From Flammula alnicola (taxonomy: Eukaryota; Basidiomycota; Agaricomycetes; Agaricales; Strophariaceae): 18,593 bases of DNA. The notes under the pieces are model-generated. The model searched no databases. It saw nothing but the letters and a program-made list of their open reading frames with translations, and had not been told where the DNA came from. A program made the position numbers and the translations under genes. Positions 1 through 10,500 of the stretch are shown here, in pieces. Location: assembly GCA_015499995.1 (NCBI GenBank), contig JADNRV010000668.1:1-18593 (forward strand). The letters are read 5' to 3'. Position 1 is the stretch's first letter. Each line of letters starts with the position of its first letter.

Positions 1-1
1 A

Positions 2-160
2 GAGTCGATGCTTTTGGTGGACGAAAAAAGCCAGGAGTCTTCTGCAGCAGTCGACGGCGACTCGCGAGAACGTGCGAGTGTGTTACATGGTTCAAACATC
101 GGTCAACTTGAATACGGAGTCGATGATCTCGACTTCAGGGTACTAGTGGTTGATAGGTGA
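2..160 (+). CDS. 3' end of a plus-strand gene (partial)
   Basis: An open reading frame runs from the left edge to a TGA stop at 158-160, giving about 52 codons. The peptide is rich in Asp, Glu and Ser and ends in VLVVDR. I recognise no family. The acidic, non-repetitive composition and the absence of stops in this frame, while frame 1 stops near base 116, suggest a terminal exon, but such a short stretch could stay open by chance. If real, this gene converges with the membrane protein relic that starts at 351 on the other strand, and bases 161-350 would hold both 3' ends. I see nothing else in those 190 bases. Confidence 0.35.
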   Translation, partial: ESMLLVDEKSQESSAAVDGDSRERASVLHGSNIGQLEYGVDDLDFRVLVVDR

Positions 161-350
161 TAGTTGGGTTTTGTTTTCTAGTTTCCTTTCTCTCTCACGC
201 TGTACCTGCTAGATGTCAATGTTTTCATGCTTGCCTTGCTTTGCTGCAATACCCATTCACATATTCTGTATCCCATAGAAACAAGTGTCCGAAATTTTGA
301 TTCATTGGATGGCTAGCAAATCACTATTGAAGGACTAACTTGAAGACTAA

Positions 351-1829
351 CTACAAGTGGGGGATAACGGAAGTCCATTCAATGGACTGGTAGGCAGGTG
401 GCGGCAGGGCACGGAGAGAAAGGAAGGCCTCGGTGAGCAGGAAGATGCGAGCGATGACATAGAGAGGCAGGCCAAGCACGATTGGAATGAGGACAGGGAA
501 GGTTACCCACAACCACCCGGGTCCATATTCAACAAAGATGGCAAGAAGGGCCAACCCAGTAGGCTCGGCGGTGATGACGAGGGCGGAGATGCGCCAGAGA
601 AGCTGCTCTGTCCGCGACGGAAAGTCCAATGACCATGCGATCAGGTGCATCGACCCAAACAAATGCCAATTGCAAGTGACGCAAATCCCACTACATTGTC
701 ATCGAATTCTTCTGCATAGAACATCGGAACACGCAGTGCTCCATCTGGCATCTTTTATCGTCATCATCTTGTGAGAGGGCGAAGCACCCACTGAACAAGT
801 CGCAATGGCGAAAGATACCAGAGCCAGCTCGTCAATGATTCTTCAGTGACATCTTCAAAGTTTCCTTCAGCTTTCTTCGCAGCCAGCCCACTTTTTGCAT
901 CATCGCCTCTGTCTCCGACCCTACAGTATCCGCATCGCCATCATCCCCCTCAGTCCCGACTTTCTTCTCCTCGATGCATACAGCCACCCCTACATTCTGT
1001 GGTTTGTTCCACCATAGTCCGTATATAATCGCATTCAGCACTGCGAAAGCAAATGTGATGACCTCGAGCTCCGTCAAGGGAGCTTCTCCGCCCATCGCGC
1101 TGTGCATTGCATAATGAACCATGTCGTTTGAAGGACGACAATCCCTTTCGAGATACAGTCACCCTTGCTCGATCCTTGATCTCGACTTCGGTAATCGTTG
1201 GTTTGTCGATGGCCTTGTTCGTGATTAGGTTCTTCAAGCCCTCGTAATCGAGCGTCCGTGCTGGCCTTCCCCCCTTGCAGAGCAGGAAACCGCCCATCTG
1301 GACAAAGAACCCGTGTGTAATCGTCCACGCCGTACTGTTTCTGGCCTTTGCTCCACCACAGGTGGTCCTTTAAACACTCCCTCACACTCTTAAATATTGA
1401 ACCTGTTGGTGGTGTTGCTGTCCAGCTGTAAGTCTTTGTTGTCCATTCTTACAATCATGAACTTACCTTTCGCGATATGCTCATTATAGTCCCTCATAAT
1501 CTTTCTTGCCCCAAAATACTGCCTCATCGCCCACCAAGCCATGAACTCAGGCGCAATCATCGCATAAAACATGGTTACGACTCGGCGCTTAAAGCATGTC
1601 CAGCCTGAATCCCTTGGGCCTGGACATTCGGATGCACAGCGGACCAGGTGCACGCGAATATCGTTGCGACGCAGCTCCAGAATATATCCCACACGGTTCG
1701 GCTATTGACGCATCCTTCGCCTGTGTCACGAAGCACGTTGAACGTCGATTCGACCCTTGGAGTCTCCAGCGATGAAACGGGGCCATGTAGAGTGCGGATA
1801 TAAATGAGAATGAGGAATAAGATGAGCAT
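351..1829 (-). pseudogene. Frameshifted relic of an Agaricomycete multi-pass membrane protein
   Basis: The relic reads from 1829 down to a stop at 351 across all three minus-strand frames. The order of conserved pieces matches an uncharacterised membrane protein family common in mushroom genomes: an N-terminal part with VWDIFWSCVATIFACTW, then a MFYAMIAPEF helix, MGGFLLCKGG, VVLQTTWFIMQCTARW, the helix VITFAFAVLNAIIYGLWWNK, and a C-terminus with YVIARIFLLTEAFLSLRAL ending in WTSVIPHL. One frame change (around 1280-1470) can be explained by an intron from AAAG/gtaagt to a gtggag acceptor. Others have no room for an intron: near 1620, 1170, 1078, 857 and 660, each consistent with loss of one base, plus in-frame stops near 752-768. 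No function is known for the family. I infer a recently dead copy, since the codons between breaks still read well; local sequence error is the alternative. The family match is from memory. Confidence 0.7.
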
Positions 1830-2178
1830 TAGAGCGTAGTTGAGGGCATGAAGATGTGCTCGTTTTGTGTGAATTTAAATCGATGGTACATTTGTTCTGA
1901 TATCTTGGTTCCCGCGGCCGTGTCTGGAGTGGCTGTGTTTCTATCATTAGCCGAGGTCAGTTTCTGAGGAATCAGGTCCAGGTCGTTCAATAACCTCCCG
2001 AGTCCCTACAGAGGTATGTAGGCATAAAAAAGAGAGAGATCTTACTCATTCCATATTTGAATATTGAATATTGAATCCTCATCCAAGGTGAAGAACGAAC
2101 GCAGCTTGATATATTGAAATCCCACTATCGAAGATGCAAACATAAGTTTGATTAATGCAGTATGATTCCGTCGGCTTT
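1830..2178. other. Intergenic stretch between the membrane protein relic and the 2179-5253 gene
   Basis: This holds the region upstream of the relic and the 3' flank of the unknown gene that ends at 2179. Just upstream of 1829 the same minus frame stays open for a few codons, so the relic's first exon may have begun a little higher. A short TGAATAT-type repeat lies around 2055-2075. I see no gene, RNA or clear promoter element. Confidence 0.4.
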
Positions 2179-5100
2179 CTAATCCTCGTTGTCTTCCACA
2201 CCACCGTTTCCAATCACCCGTACACCAACTACTTCTCCCTCGCTATCCTCCACTACATGAACAGAAAATGTACCGTCTCCTCCTGTATAGGAAGAAATAC
2301 CACCAGGAATATGGTATCTTCCATCTTCCGACCCAGACAATATCAGCATTTGAAGGAACGCTTCGCGCATGCCATCATCGCTTCGTCCAGTCAACTGGAC
2401 CATTGGCTCTTGTCCCAATATTCCACGGGCAATGATACCCGCCATACCGCCATCAACTGATATCGAGCGTCCTTCAGGCTCCCAAGAAAGGTTTGGCGAG
2501 AGAGGCCCATCTTCGTCGTTGCGTGTCTGGGAAAAGGAAGAAGCAGGTGCAGTCAGGTCGATATGCCCCGGCCTGAGCCATCGAACCCAGATCAAGAAGT
2601 CATCCGCGCCTTCAGACGCGTCTCGGTATCCACTCTCCCAGATTCCACGCTTGCAGTTTTCGATGGTCACCGAGCCAGGAGAGCCAGGAGGATGCAACGT
2701 CAACTCTCCGACGACGATCGCACAGTCGCCTCCAATGCCGATTTCAAAGAGCGATGGCGCAGCAGCGAGGATGTTCGAGAAGCGTTTGCGCTTGCGGAGA
2801 AGCTCCTCCTTCGCCGCCACCGCATCTTCGGAGGGGGGACTTGGCACCGGCAGCTCGACGAGGCCCATCCAATCAAATTTGGCTACTTTGCGGAGGGCGG
2901 GGTAGTCATTCGGAAGGTTCTGCGGAGAGAGAGCGACGGACGTCTGCGAGTCGTCGAACTGGAATGTACGACAAAGCTCCCCAATGCCTTGGTCCGAGAA
3001 CTCGAATGTCTTAATGATCTTGGCTTCGAGATCAAGGCCCCACACAAAAGCAAGGTATACAGGATCCATCTCCAGCTCCGTCTTGCGCCGCTTGCTCTGC
3101 GGTAATCTCGGTTGAGGCCTCTGAGTCTCCTCGGGATCAGCAGCTTGGTATAACACCGTCCGTCCAAGTAACGACCGCGCTTGGTCGGAGCTTAGAGGGA
3201 ACGCGAGCTTAGCTTGTAGCAAGGTAGACGGGACGCGAAGACGACGAAGGAGCATGGAGCCTTTGACAATGACGGAAAAATCGATAGGGAGGAGCAAGGT
3301 TTGAGCAATGAGCGGAGGATACGTCGAATGCGCTGTCAAGTCGACTCCGTCTCCCATGAACTGCAAAGATGACAATTCCTGCCATGGTCCTTCTGCGGTT
3401 GGTGTCTTGACCCAGTTGGTGGGGGGCCGGGGTGCCGTCGCTGGATATTGGCGTCGAGAAACTGGTAGCAGGCGAAACGGAGGGTCTGCGTCTTTGAGGT
3501 CCTGAAGCCCGTCGTGGCGATTGTATGAGATCATAGTGCTGCCGTGCAAGATGTCTTCCACACTTCCTTGAGTAAACCAGTTCTTTCCGACACGCATCGT
3601 GATCCCAGCGTCTTCACTGGGTGCGGAATCACGGACGACGCGCAAGTCGAAGTCAGATATGGGGAAGAAAGGATGCCTATGCTTGGCGTTCGCCTCGTCT
3701 ACAAATCGAAGGAGAAGCGATTGGATGGGTTCTCTTGGACTTGCTTCAAGAGTCAGTTCTGCCCACCTCCCACGGTCGGTATGCGTGCTGTAAGGTGCGT
3801 TTTCTATCGGTGATACGTCTCGAAAGGTTACTCGAACATCAGAGGCGTCTGTCGAGGCGGAATAGAAAGAAGGTCTGAGGACCGGGTTTGATGAATTCAT
3901 GGCATCCTTCAACTTTGCGCCCGTTGTGTGCATGCCACGCTGGAGCTCTTCTTGCTCTGGCAAGTTAAGCTTGGAGAGACTCGCTGCAGTTTCAAAGAAG
4001 GCAACTTGGATAGCCGCACACTGTCGTGTCATATGCAGTTAGAAAACAAACTCCGCTAACATAAGGTGCCCACACGACTTACAGTTATCAACTCCGTTGT
4101 TTCTGGCATCGTTTCGAAAAAATTGAGGGTCTTTTGAGTTAACTGACGAAACGTTAAGTTGTCGGTATATAGACGTTTAAAGAGTAGTTCTTCTCACCTC
4201 GAGGTCGCGATTTCGGCAGGCGAGTTTTATGGCTTCTATGTGCTCTAGGATCTGAGTCCTCGAAAATTCTGGTAACGTTTTGGGATCGACCGCAGCAGAA
4301 GCTCTTATCGCGAAACTAGAGGCAGCGGCCGCGCTGAGGGAGTCCGAGTTGGTAAGCATTGCATGTACGATTTTGAGATGGTCAAAGTGGGGTATGTAAT
4401 GTGCATGGAGTAGTTTTAGTAACGTTTCGATGACAGAGGAGTTCTCGTTAACCTATGTACCGTCAACTTGGGATCGTTCAAAAATAAAACGAACTTACTT
4501 CATGTGATGCTTCTATAAGTCCAAGGGTCTTTCGAAAATTATCCCTATACCACTAAAATAGATGAGGGTCAAGTTATAAGAGAAGACGGCGATTTTCGCT
4601 TACAGTTAAATCATGGGAGCCTGGGTCGAGGACGTGTCTTTCCAGCTCAGTTAACCACTCCGTGACCAACCCACGATGGTCTGAACTGCTGAAAGTGCGT
4701 CAATATGGCTGGCAAAGATTAGCTTGGATTTATTCTGATTGCACCTATTGCCTGCATGTAATTCTTTCAGAAGGACCTTGTATATTTTCTTCTGGAGCGC
4801 ATTGCAACGCTCCGACAACGGAACAATGTCGAGGTTTGCGACTCCGGGATGCGCCCCAACGTACTCTAGAACTGAGAGCATTTCTCTGACTAGATTTTTG
4901 TACGGCTGTTCAAAGCGTTCAGAGGGCTGTGGAAAGTCGAGTCCAAAGGAAACGTACCCCTGTGATGTACTTTCCAGATATTTCTTCAGACTGTTCCCAC
5001 ACAAGCAACGGTTCGTTGCCATTAGAAATATCCTGCTCGAAAAGAAACAATGCTTTAGCTTATAGCCTACTAACGAATGTATGGTTTATCGCACCTCCTC

Positions 5101-5253
5101 CGTCAATTCCTTCAGAGGGTTTCTTGGCAACAGCGCCATCTTGAGTGCCTTGTACGCATCGTCGAGTTGCTTATTCGTTGCTGGAGGTTCCCAGACATAC
5201 AACTCTCGAGGTGGACGTTCCCGACGGGAAACTTTGGTGGACCCGCGAGGCAT
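2179..5253 (-). CDS. Uncharacterised eight-exon gene, about 896 residues, possibly nuclear
   Basis: The gene starts at the ATG whose complement is 5251-5253 and ends with TAG at 2179-2181. Exons in order: 5253-5095, 5032-4958, 4905-4745, 4688-4604, 4552-4499, 4452-4198, 4142-4083 and 4020-2179. Every intron is 46-72 bases, has GT-AG ends and keeps phase, giving 2,691 coding bases. The N-terminus is basic (MPRGSTKVSRRER). The first 280 residues look helical; the large last exon (about 613 residues) looks globular and mixed. Basic clusters SKRRK (about residue 592) and LRKRKR (about residue 690) could be nuclear localisation signals. There is no signal peptide or membrane segment. I considered a Mediator subunit or similar chromatin factor but cannot match one, so no function is given. 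It is intact beside the broken gene downstream of it. Confidence 0.85.
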
Positions 5254-5270
5254 AGCAAAAGAGTGGGTGT

Positions 5271-5286
5271 CTCGCTCAAAAGCGAG
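5271..5286. repeat. Small perfect inverted repeat just upstream of the 2179-5253 start codon
   Basis: CTCGCT and AGCGAG form a perfect six-base stem around a CAAA loop. It lies 18-33 bases before the ATG at 5253, so it would fall in the 5' leader or core promoter of that gene. It may be chance or a weak translational or protein-binding element. Confidence 0.4.
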
Positions 5287-5298
5287 CGCGATGCATCT

Positions 5299-5760
5299 TT
5301 ATTTAAACGCGATGGAAAGAAGCATTCCCCATGCAGCCACTCTTCTTATCCCAGGACATTTACGACAATAAGCAGTAATTTTTAGAACAGTCGACTGGCG
5401 GGACTTCTTGGGTGGAAGAGGATGGTCAGATGGTCTCATTCGGAGAAAGTTGTCGTCCATATTGGAAATTGTTCTCTTCTCCGTCGCTTGTTTCACTATG
5501 GACCCACAGACCGGATAAAGTTCCTGGGCAGAGACCGCGCCCTCCTGAGAATTATTCCCGGCCTCACTAGGGAAAAAGGTGAGTATGACATGGTGTACTC
5601 CCCGTTGAACTGGGAATTCCGTAACTGGGAGTGGCCTAGGAATAATATCCTGCGCCATGGCCACCATTCCCGGTTTCGTTTGGCAGGGTTTTAGCTGGGC
5701 ATTTCTTCTAGTTTCACATGGAATACCTCCTAATACATATTTTCCTGGTTCTACTGGCAT
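5299..5760 (-). CDS. Doubtful 153-codon open reading frame, unknown
   Basis: An uninterrupted minus-strand frame of 153 codons starts with ATG at 5760 and stops at 5299. It is the longest frame in the 5254-7546 gap. The peptide has several scattered cysteines and a basic, proline-rich stretch (RPSDHPLPPKKSRQS) in its second half, with no recognisable domain, signal peptide or membrane helix. It ends only 46 bases upstream of the start codon of the unknown gene on the same strand, so it may simply be promoter or 5' leader sequence that is open by chance, or an upstream exon. I list it because its length is unusual for this AT-rich stretch. Confidence 0.2.
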   Translation of the reverse strand: MPVEPGKYVLGGIPCETRRNAQLKPCQTKPGMVAMAQDIIPRPLPVTEFPVQRGVHHVILTFFPSEAGNNSQEGAVSAQELYPVCGSIVKQATEKRTISNMDDNFLRMRPSDHPLPPKKSRQSTVLKITAYCRKCPGIRRVAAWGMLLSIAFK

Positions 5761-7546
5761 TTTTTACTTGCATTCAGGGCGATCTTTTCTTGTATTCAGG
5801 TAATCTTTTTTTTGCTTGGACGGTTTATGGATCATTCAAATAATCATGAATTAATAATGGTAATGTACACAATATCTAGTATGTTAGGTATCAGTGGGAG
5901 GGTGTATACGTAGTGATACGATGGCATGATAAATCTTCAGTCTTTATAAGAAATGTACTAGCCGGCGAATCGAATCAAAACCTACAAAATGTACTCACCA
6001 TCGCTACCATCGTCAATATGTCGCGTTTCAGGCAAGGTTGTGCTTGAGATGTTCGTTGAGCTGCAGGTGATGGTTTGGGACCTTTGTTGTCGCTGTCTGG
6101 GTCAGATGAAGTCTGAACAACTCGAGTGTCAATGGTTGAAAGCACAAATATATAAGGAGAGTAGTCAGAGAATCGTGACAATGTGAACAGAGTGAGAGAC
6201 ATACCACGTCAACCATGTGTACCCACGTCGCAGACAAATCCACGCTACATCTCCTTCCAACCTGCTACTTCATCCATGCCAATTTAGGCACGGCGCTATT
6301 CGAAGTGATTTGGGTGGCGAAATGTGAGGATTTGATGAGGGGGTTTCTGGAGTGCAGTGATTCATGTAAGTAGTGCGGGGATTAAGATCGAAGTATGGCT
6401 AGCAACTCTACAAAGGTCCGAGATTGCAAGATGAGCAAGATGATTTAGAGCGGCTGACTGAATGGGACTCCTCTTACCATCGTGGGTCGTGGCTCAACCT
6501 TAGCAGGGTGAGGACCATGAGGTTTTCTCGGCCTTGTGAAACAGATGTTTAACAGTAAAAGCGTTGGCTAGCAGCATAGCTGACAGGAAATGGAGAGGTC
6601 CGAGAGGAGAGATGGAGAGGAGGTGGTGGTGGTGAACGCTGATATGGAAACGGTCCATAAGTTGAATTTCGCCGTGTGAGTGAACCGTGTGAGTGAGCGC
6701 CAGGAATCACATGATTTGCGGGACGGCTTTTGGACTCAGTAGTTTTTTCGAGTGGAAGTTCCACAGTCGAGGCCGTAATATTTCCGCGAAAACCTAGTAA
6801 ATAAATTACCAGCTCAAAACCCAGAAAAAATTACTGAGGCGCCTTTTCCTTGTCAACTCCCAGGAAAACCAGGAAGAAGCTGTTTTTCCCGGTGTGACCA
6901 GTCATCATCCCCGGCCGTAGGGTTCATAGTGTTTGTTTGTATTAAGTACGTATCCGCCAACTGTGTGAGTTCCCGCCGGCCGTCCAGTCATGATTTTGTC
7001 GTTGTTTTGTCGTGTCCAAAACTGTAAAGATAATAATGTGATGAATTTCGTAAATTTTCGTGTATCTATACTACTTCAAATCTACCGAGATGCAGAACCA
7101 TTTGAGGATATACCCATTTTGTATTTGTTTGTCCGGGCCTTTTTCAGAGCTGCGCTCACAATTATTTTCAGCTCTCTCATATGATTAGAGTCATATTCGT
7201 CAACATCGAGCTCCATCATTACTGTCACTAAGATGTCACCGCGGGATCGTTATCGTTGGTTCTCCCAGTGTCGAATTCCTGTTCTGTTTGTCTCTTGCTC
7301 TTTGCTGTCGTTGACCACTGCTAGCCTAGGCTTGCTTCGTCCGTTTTCCATCTCCATTCGGCACTCGTCACTTCATCTCTCGCCACCGAAATTCATCCAT
7401 ATCCCTCAATTACCTCGTTACCATTCCTGAGGCCACTCAACATGTTTCGCGTTGACGCTCAAAAAAGGTCAGGTAAAAAAGATACATTTGTTGTTCCCAA
7501 TTGATAAATTCATCCCGTCGATCCCTCGGCAGCATTCCCAAAAGAA
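5761..7546. other. AT-rich intergenic region without a convincing gene
   Basis: The stretch lies between the start side of the unknown gene and the 3' end of the chitinase gene. It holds only short reading frames on both strands (for example 5975-6202 minus, 6215-6379 plus, 6990-7184 plus, 7233-7430 plus), none with a family match or a good chain of splice signals. One short purine-rich run, GGAGAGGAGGTGGTGGTGGTG, lies near 6611. I found no transposon ends, long repeats, tRNA or rRNA. Confidence 0.5.
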
Positions 7547-10500
7547 CTAAAGCAAAGTTCTCCAACTTATTGGAATACCTGCCACTCTATCCACTTCTTT
7601 CTGAAGATCGTCCTGGCTAACCGGAAACATGGTGAGTCCTTGTGGGTTCTGAGAGCGAAGATTGCCCGCGTAGTCAAGAGGAACATTCTGTCCTCCAGGC
7701 TGGTCATACCAAGCCATCATGTCTTGGAGAAATCTGACAATGTTAGCGTGGATGACTAGAAGGAGATTATCGACCCATTCAGTGTAAATATTGTCGAGGT
7801 TGTTGGTCCAATCCACTTGGTTCAAGTTCAAGCCAGCTGGCAGGTTGGGATCCTGTTGGATTGGGCGAGCATTAGTTCAGAAGATCATATAGTTTTTGAG
7901 AAATAACATACGTTTGAGTACCGATCAAACCAATCGAACCTGATAGTAGCCACTTGTAAAATCACTGCAAAAATCGAGAAGAAAAGCTCGCGTACCAAAT
8001 ATTGTTTACGCAGTCATGTGTCATACTGAACTGGCTAAACGCGATTCCGCTGTTCATGTAACTCATTACACCAGCGGCCTGACCAACAGAACGTTCATTA
8101 GGTAGTCTAGGCACCGATTTTTGGCACTACGCACTGCACGGAAGACTGCGACCTGTTTGTGTGCATCATAGGCTTTGAATATATTCTCTGCCTGGAAAGT
8201 TTGCCCGGCGATCGCCTGTAAATAGAGGCATAGGTACGCATTGTCCAAAGATAAAAATTTTGTGTACTCACCGACGCCTTAGCTCCATTCTATAAACCAC
8301 AAATTAATCAAACCAAAATCTGAAAGCACGAAGGGTCAATGGGTAACTCACGGCGATACTCTCCAGCCAAACCATCTGGTTTCCCGCCGGCGTTGCCAGG
8401 TCGGTGCCGCGGAACGAATTCGCAGGAAGGCATCGCTGCAAAGAGGTGATGACACTCTGTCCATTTCCACCTCCTTGGGGAAAGTACGGCTGTTTGAGAT
8501 ACGTGTTGGCCCAAATGCAAAAAGATGGGAAAGTTTGGCTGATCCACAGGTTGTGTACATTCGTGGCAAGGAAATCGATGAATAGCGAAACTGCATGAAT
8601 TCAGCGGGGTCATGCAGCTATAAAGCACTATGACCATACGACTTACGCATTTGCAGCTCGTAAACATGCTCTCTCCCGTATATGTTCGCACCGGTCACAG
8701 GAGCACCGTCGTATTGTTTATAGTCTGAGTTAAGTATGCTCGCAGGGCTACTGAGGTCGAAGTAGCCAATAGTTTTGGTGCCTGAGTAGGTCGGGGCATT
8801 GATATTGATGGGATTGGCGCTACTTGAGCAGGTTGCGACAGTCACCTGAGGAAATCGTCAATCAGAGACTGTCGAGTTAGATACCTCTCTATCATACACT
8901 GACCTTGCGGAGTTGTTGAATATGTGAAATGTCTGATAGACGATCCAGTTAGTCGTACAGGAAATTCTGATAACGACATCAAGATAACATACTGAACGCA
9001 GGGCTTTCTGAGTCATCCAAATCCACTGCACGTCGTTCAAACGCATCTTGAAGCGTCTGAGAAGACACTATGAATGGGATTTAAGCCTGAAGAAGACAAG
9101 ATCTCATGTTTTGGGAGCTTACAGTCATCATAAGGGTCGAAGTCGGTTCCCTTTCCAGTATCTGCACCGGCTATTTGGTCTCCAACGGCGGGACAGAATA
9201 GATTACCTTCATTTAAATAAACTATTTAGACCGTCTCGTGGAAGAAGAATGAAAGAAGATCTACCAGGTATAAACGGCACTGAGCGTTTCTGAATTGCTG
9301 ACGTCTTCTTCGAGACAGGCTCAATGAGATACTCGACGCCATCATCTGTGTACCCCCGCAGAAACGCGCCTTTCCGCCCCGCGTCCGTTATGAACGACGG
9401 CGGTTCGAAGTTCGAAGCGTATGGTAATGTAGACTCGTTCAGGTCCCGACGGCGAGTGTCTAAGGACAATGGGCACTGCGCCGATGAAATCGTTGTGGTG
9501 AATCATGGCAGCATTTAAACATAAAATTGGAAACGGCTCACGTAGCCTCCTTCCGGGAAATTGTACTGGTTGCTGTACAGCGGCCACACTAAAGGACCTG
9601 TCTCCCAGAAAGCAATACTGAGTAGGAATAAGCAATGCAACTCTAAGATAAGCACGGAAGTGTACACCGACCTTCCCGTCACCCCAGCAACACTGTACAC
9701 CCCGTTTTCAATGTCAGTTAGGAGTCAAGTGCGCATAACAAGTTGCGAAGTCACTGACAGGTTTACAGAAAAGTAGGGATTGATGCAAATATTAACATCT
9801 TGTAGATTCGAAACTGACCCACTGATACTGACACCTCCACCTAAGTCTGGTAAGGGGCTCGCTTTGTTAGTAGACTGAACCGGCACTATCGGAAGATGAG
9901 ATCACACCTGCACGGATGAAAGCCTTTGAAAATGAAACAGAGATATCCAGGATGTCAGTCAGAATTTAGTTTCCATGGGTGCAAAACATACCTGCGCATC
10001 TACGAGAGTTCCGCCCAGAATACTAACACCCATTTGCACTTGTGGAACGATGTGAACCGACAAGTCTCCCTGAAGGTCTACCTGCCAATTAATGTCGGGG
10101 ATCGGTCTGTTGACTGGTGGGGAAACTGCATTTGGTTGTATAGTTCCAGGGATTTGGTCTGAGCTGCTTTGTCCGAGAGTAAAGTCCACCTGCATCAGAG
10201 CATAAGCGCCTAAATAAGAGGAAAAATAAACATTAAAACATACGCTGGGGAACTCATATGCCAGTGATGCTTCAAATTTTCTGTTATTAATGACATCATT
10301 ATATGAAAATAGTGTTTGTATATCGTTACGAACCCTCCGATTGAAAGTTGTCCCGTGATGTATCCCTCCAGCACAAGCGACGGTCCAATCCTGTCCGAAC
10401 CTAAGTCGATGTCAGACGAGCGAGTATATCGACCTACGTCAAAATTCCAGGATAATATAAACCTGGAGACGACAATTCTCAGTGTTTAGACATAAATCGT

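Noticed and set aside
2369..3105. Long plus-strand frames of 178 and 180 codons opposite the unknown gene
   Set aside because: They lie wholly inside the 1.84 kb terminal exon of the minus-strand gene and have low-complexity Arg/Ser/Pro-rich translations typical of antisense shadows.
6215..6379. Short plus-strand frame with a CX9C motif, like small mitochondrial twin CX9C proteins
   Set aside because: Only one CX9C is present; the second half of the motif was not found in any nearby spliced extension.
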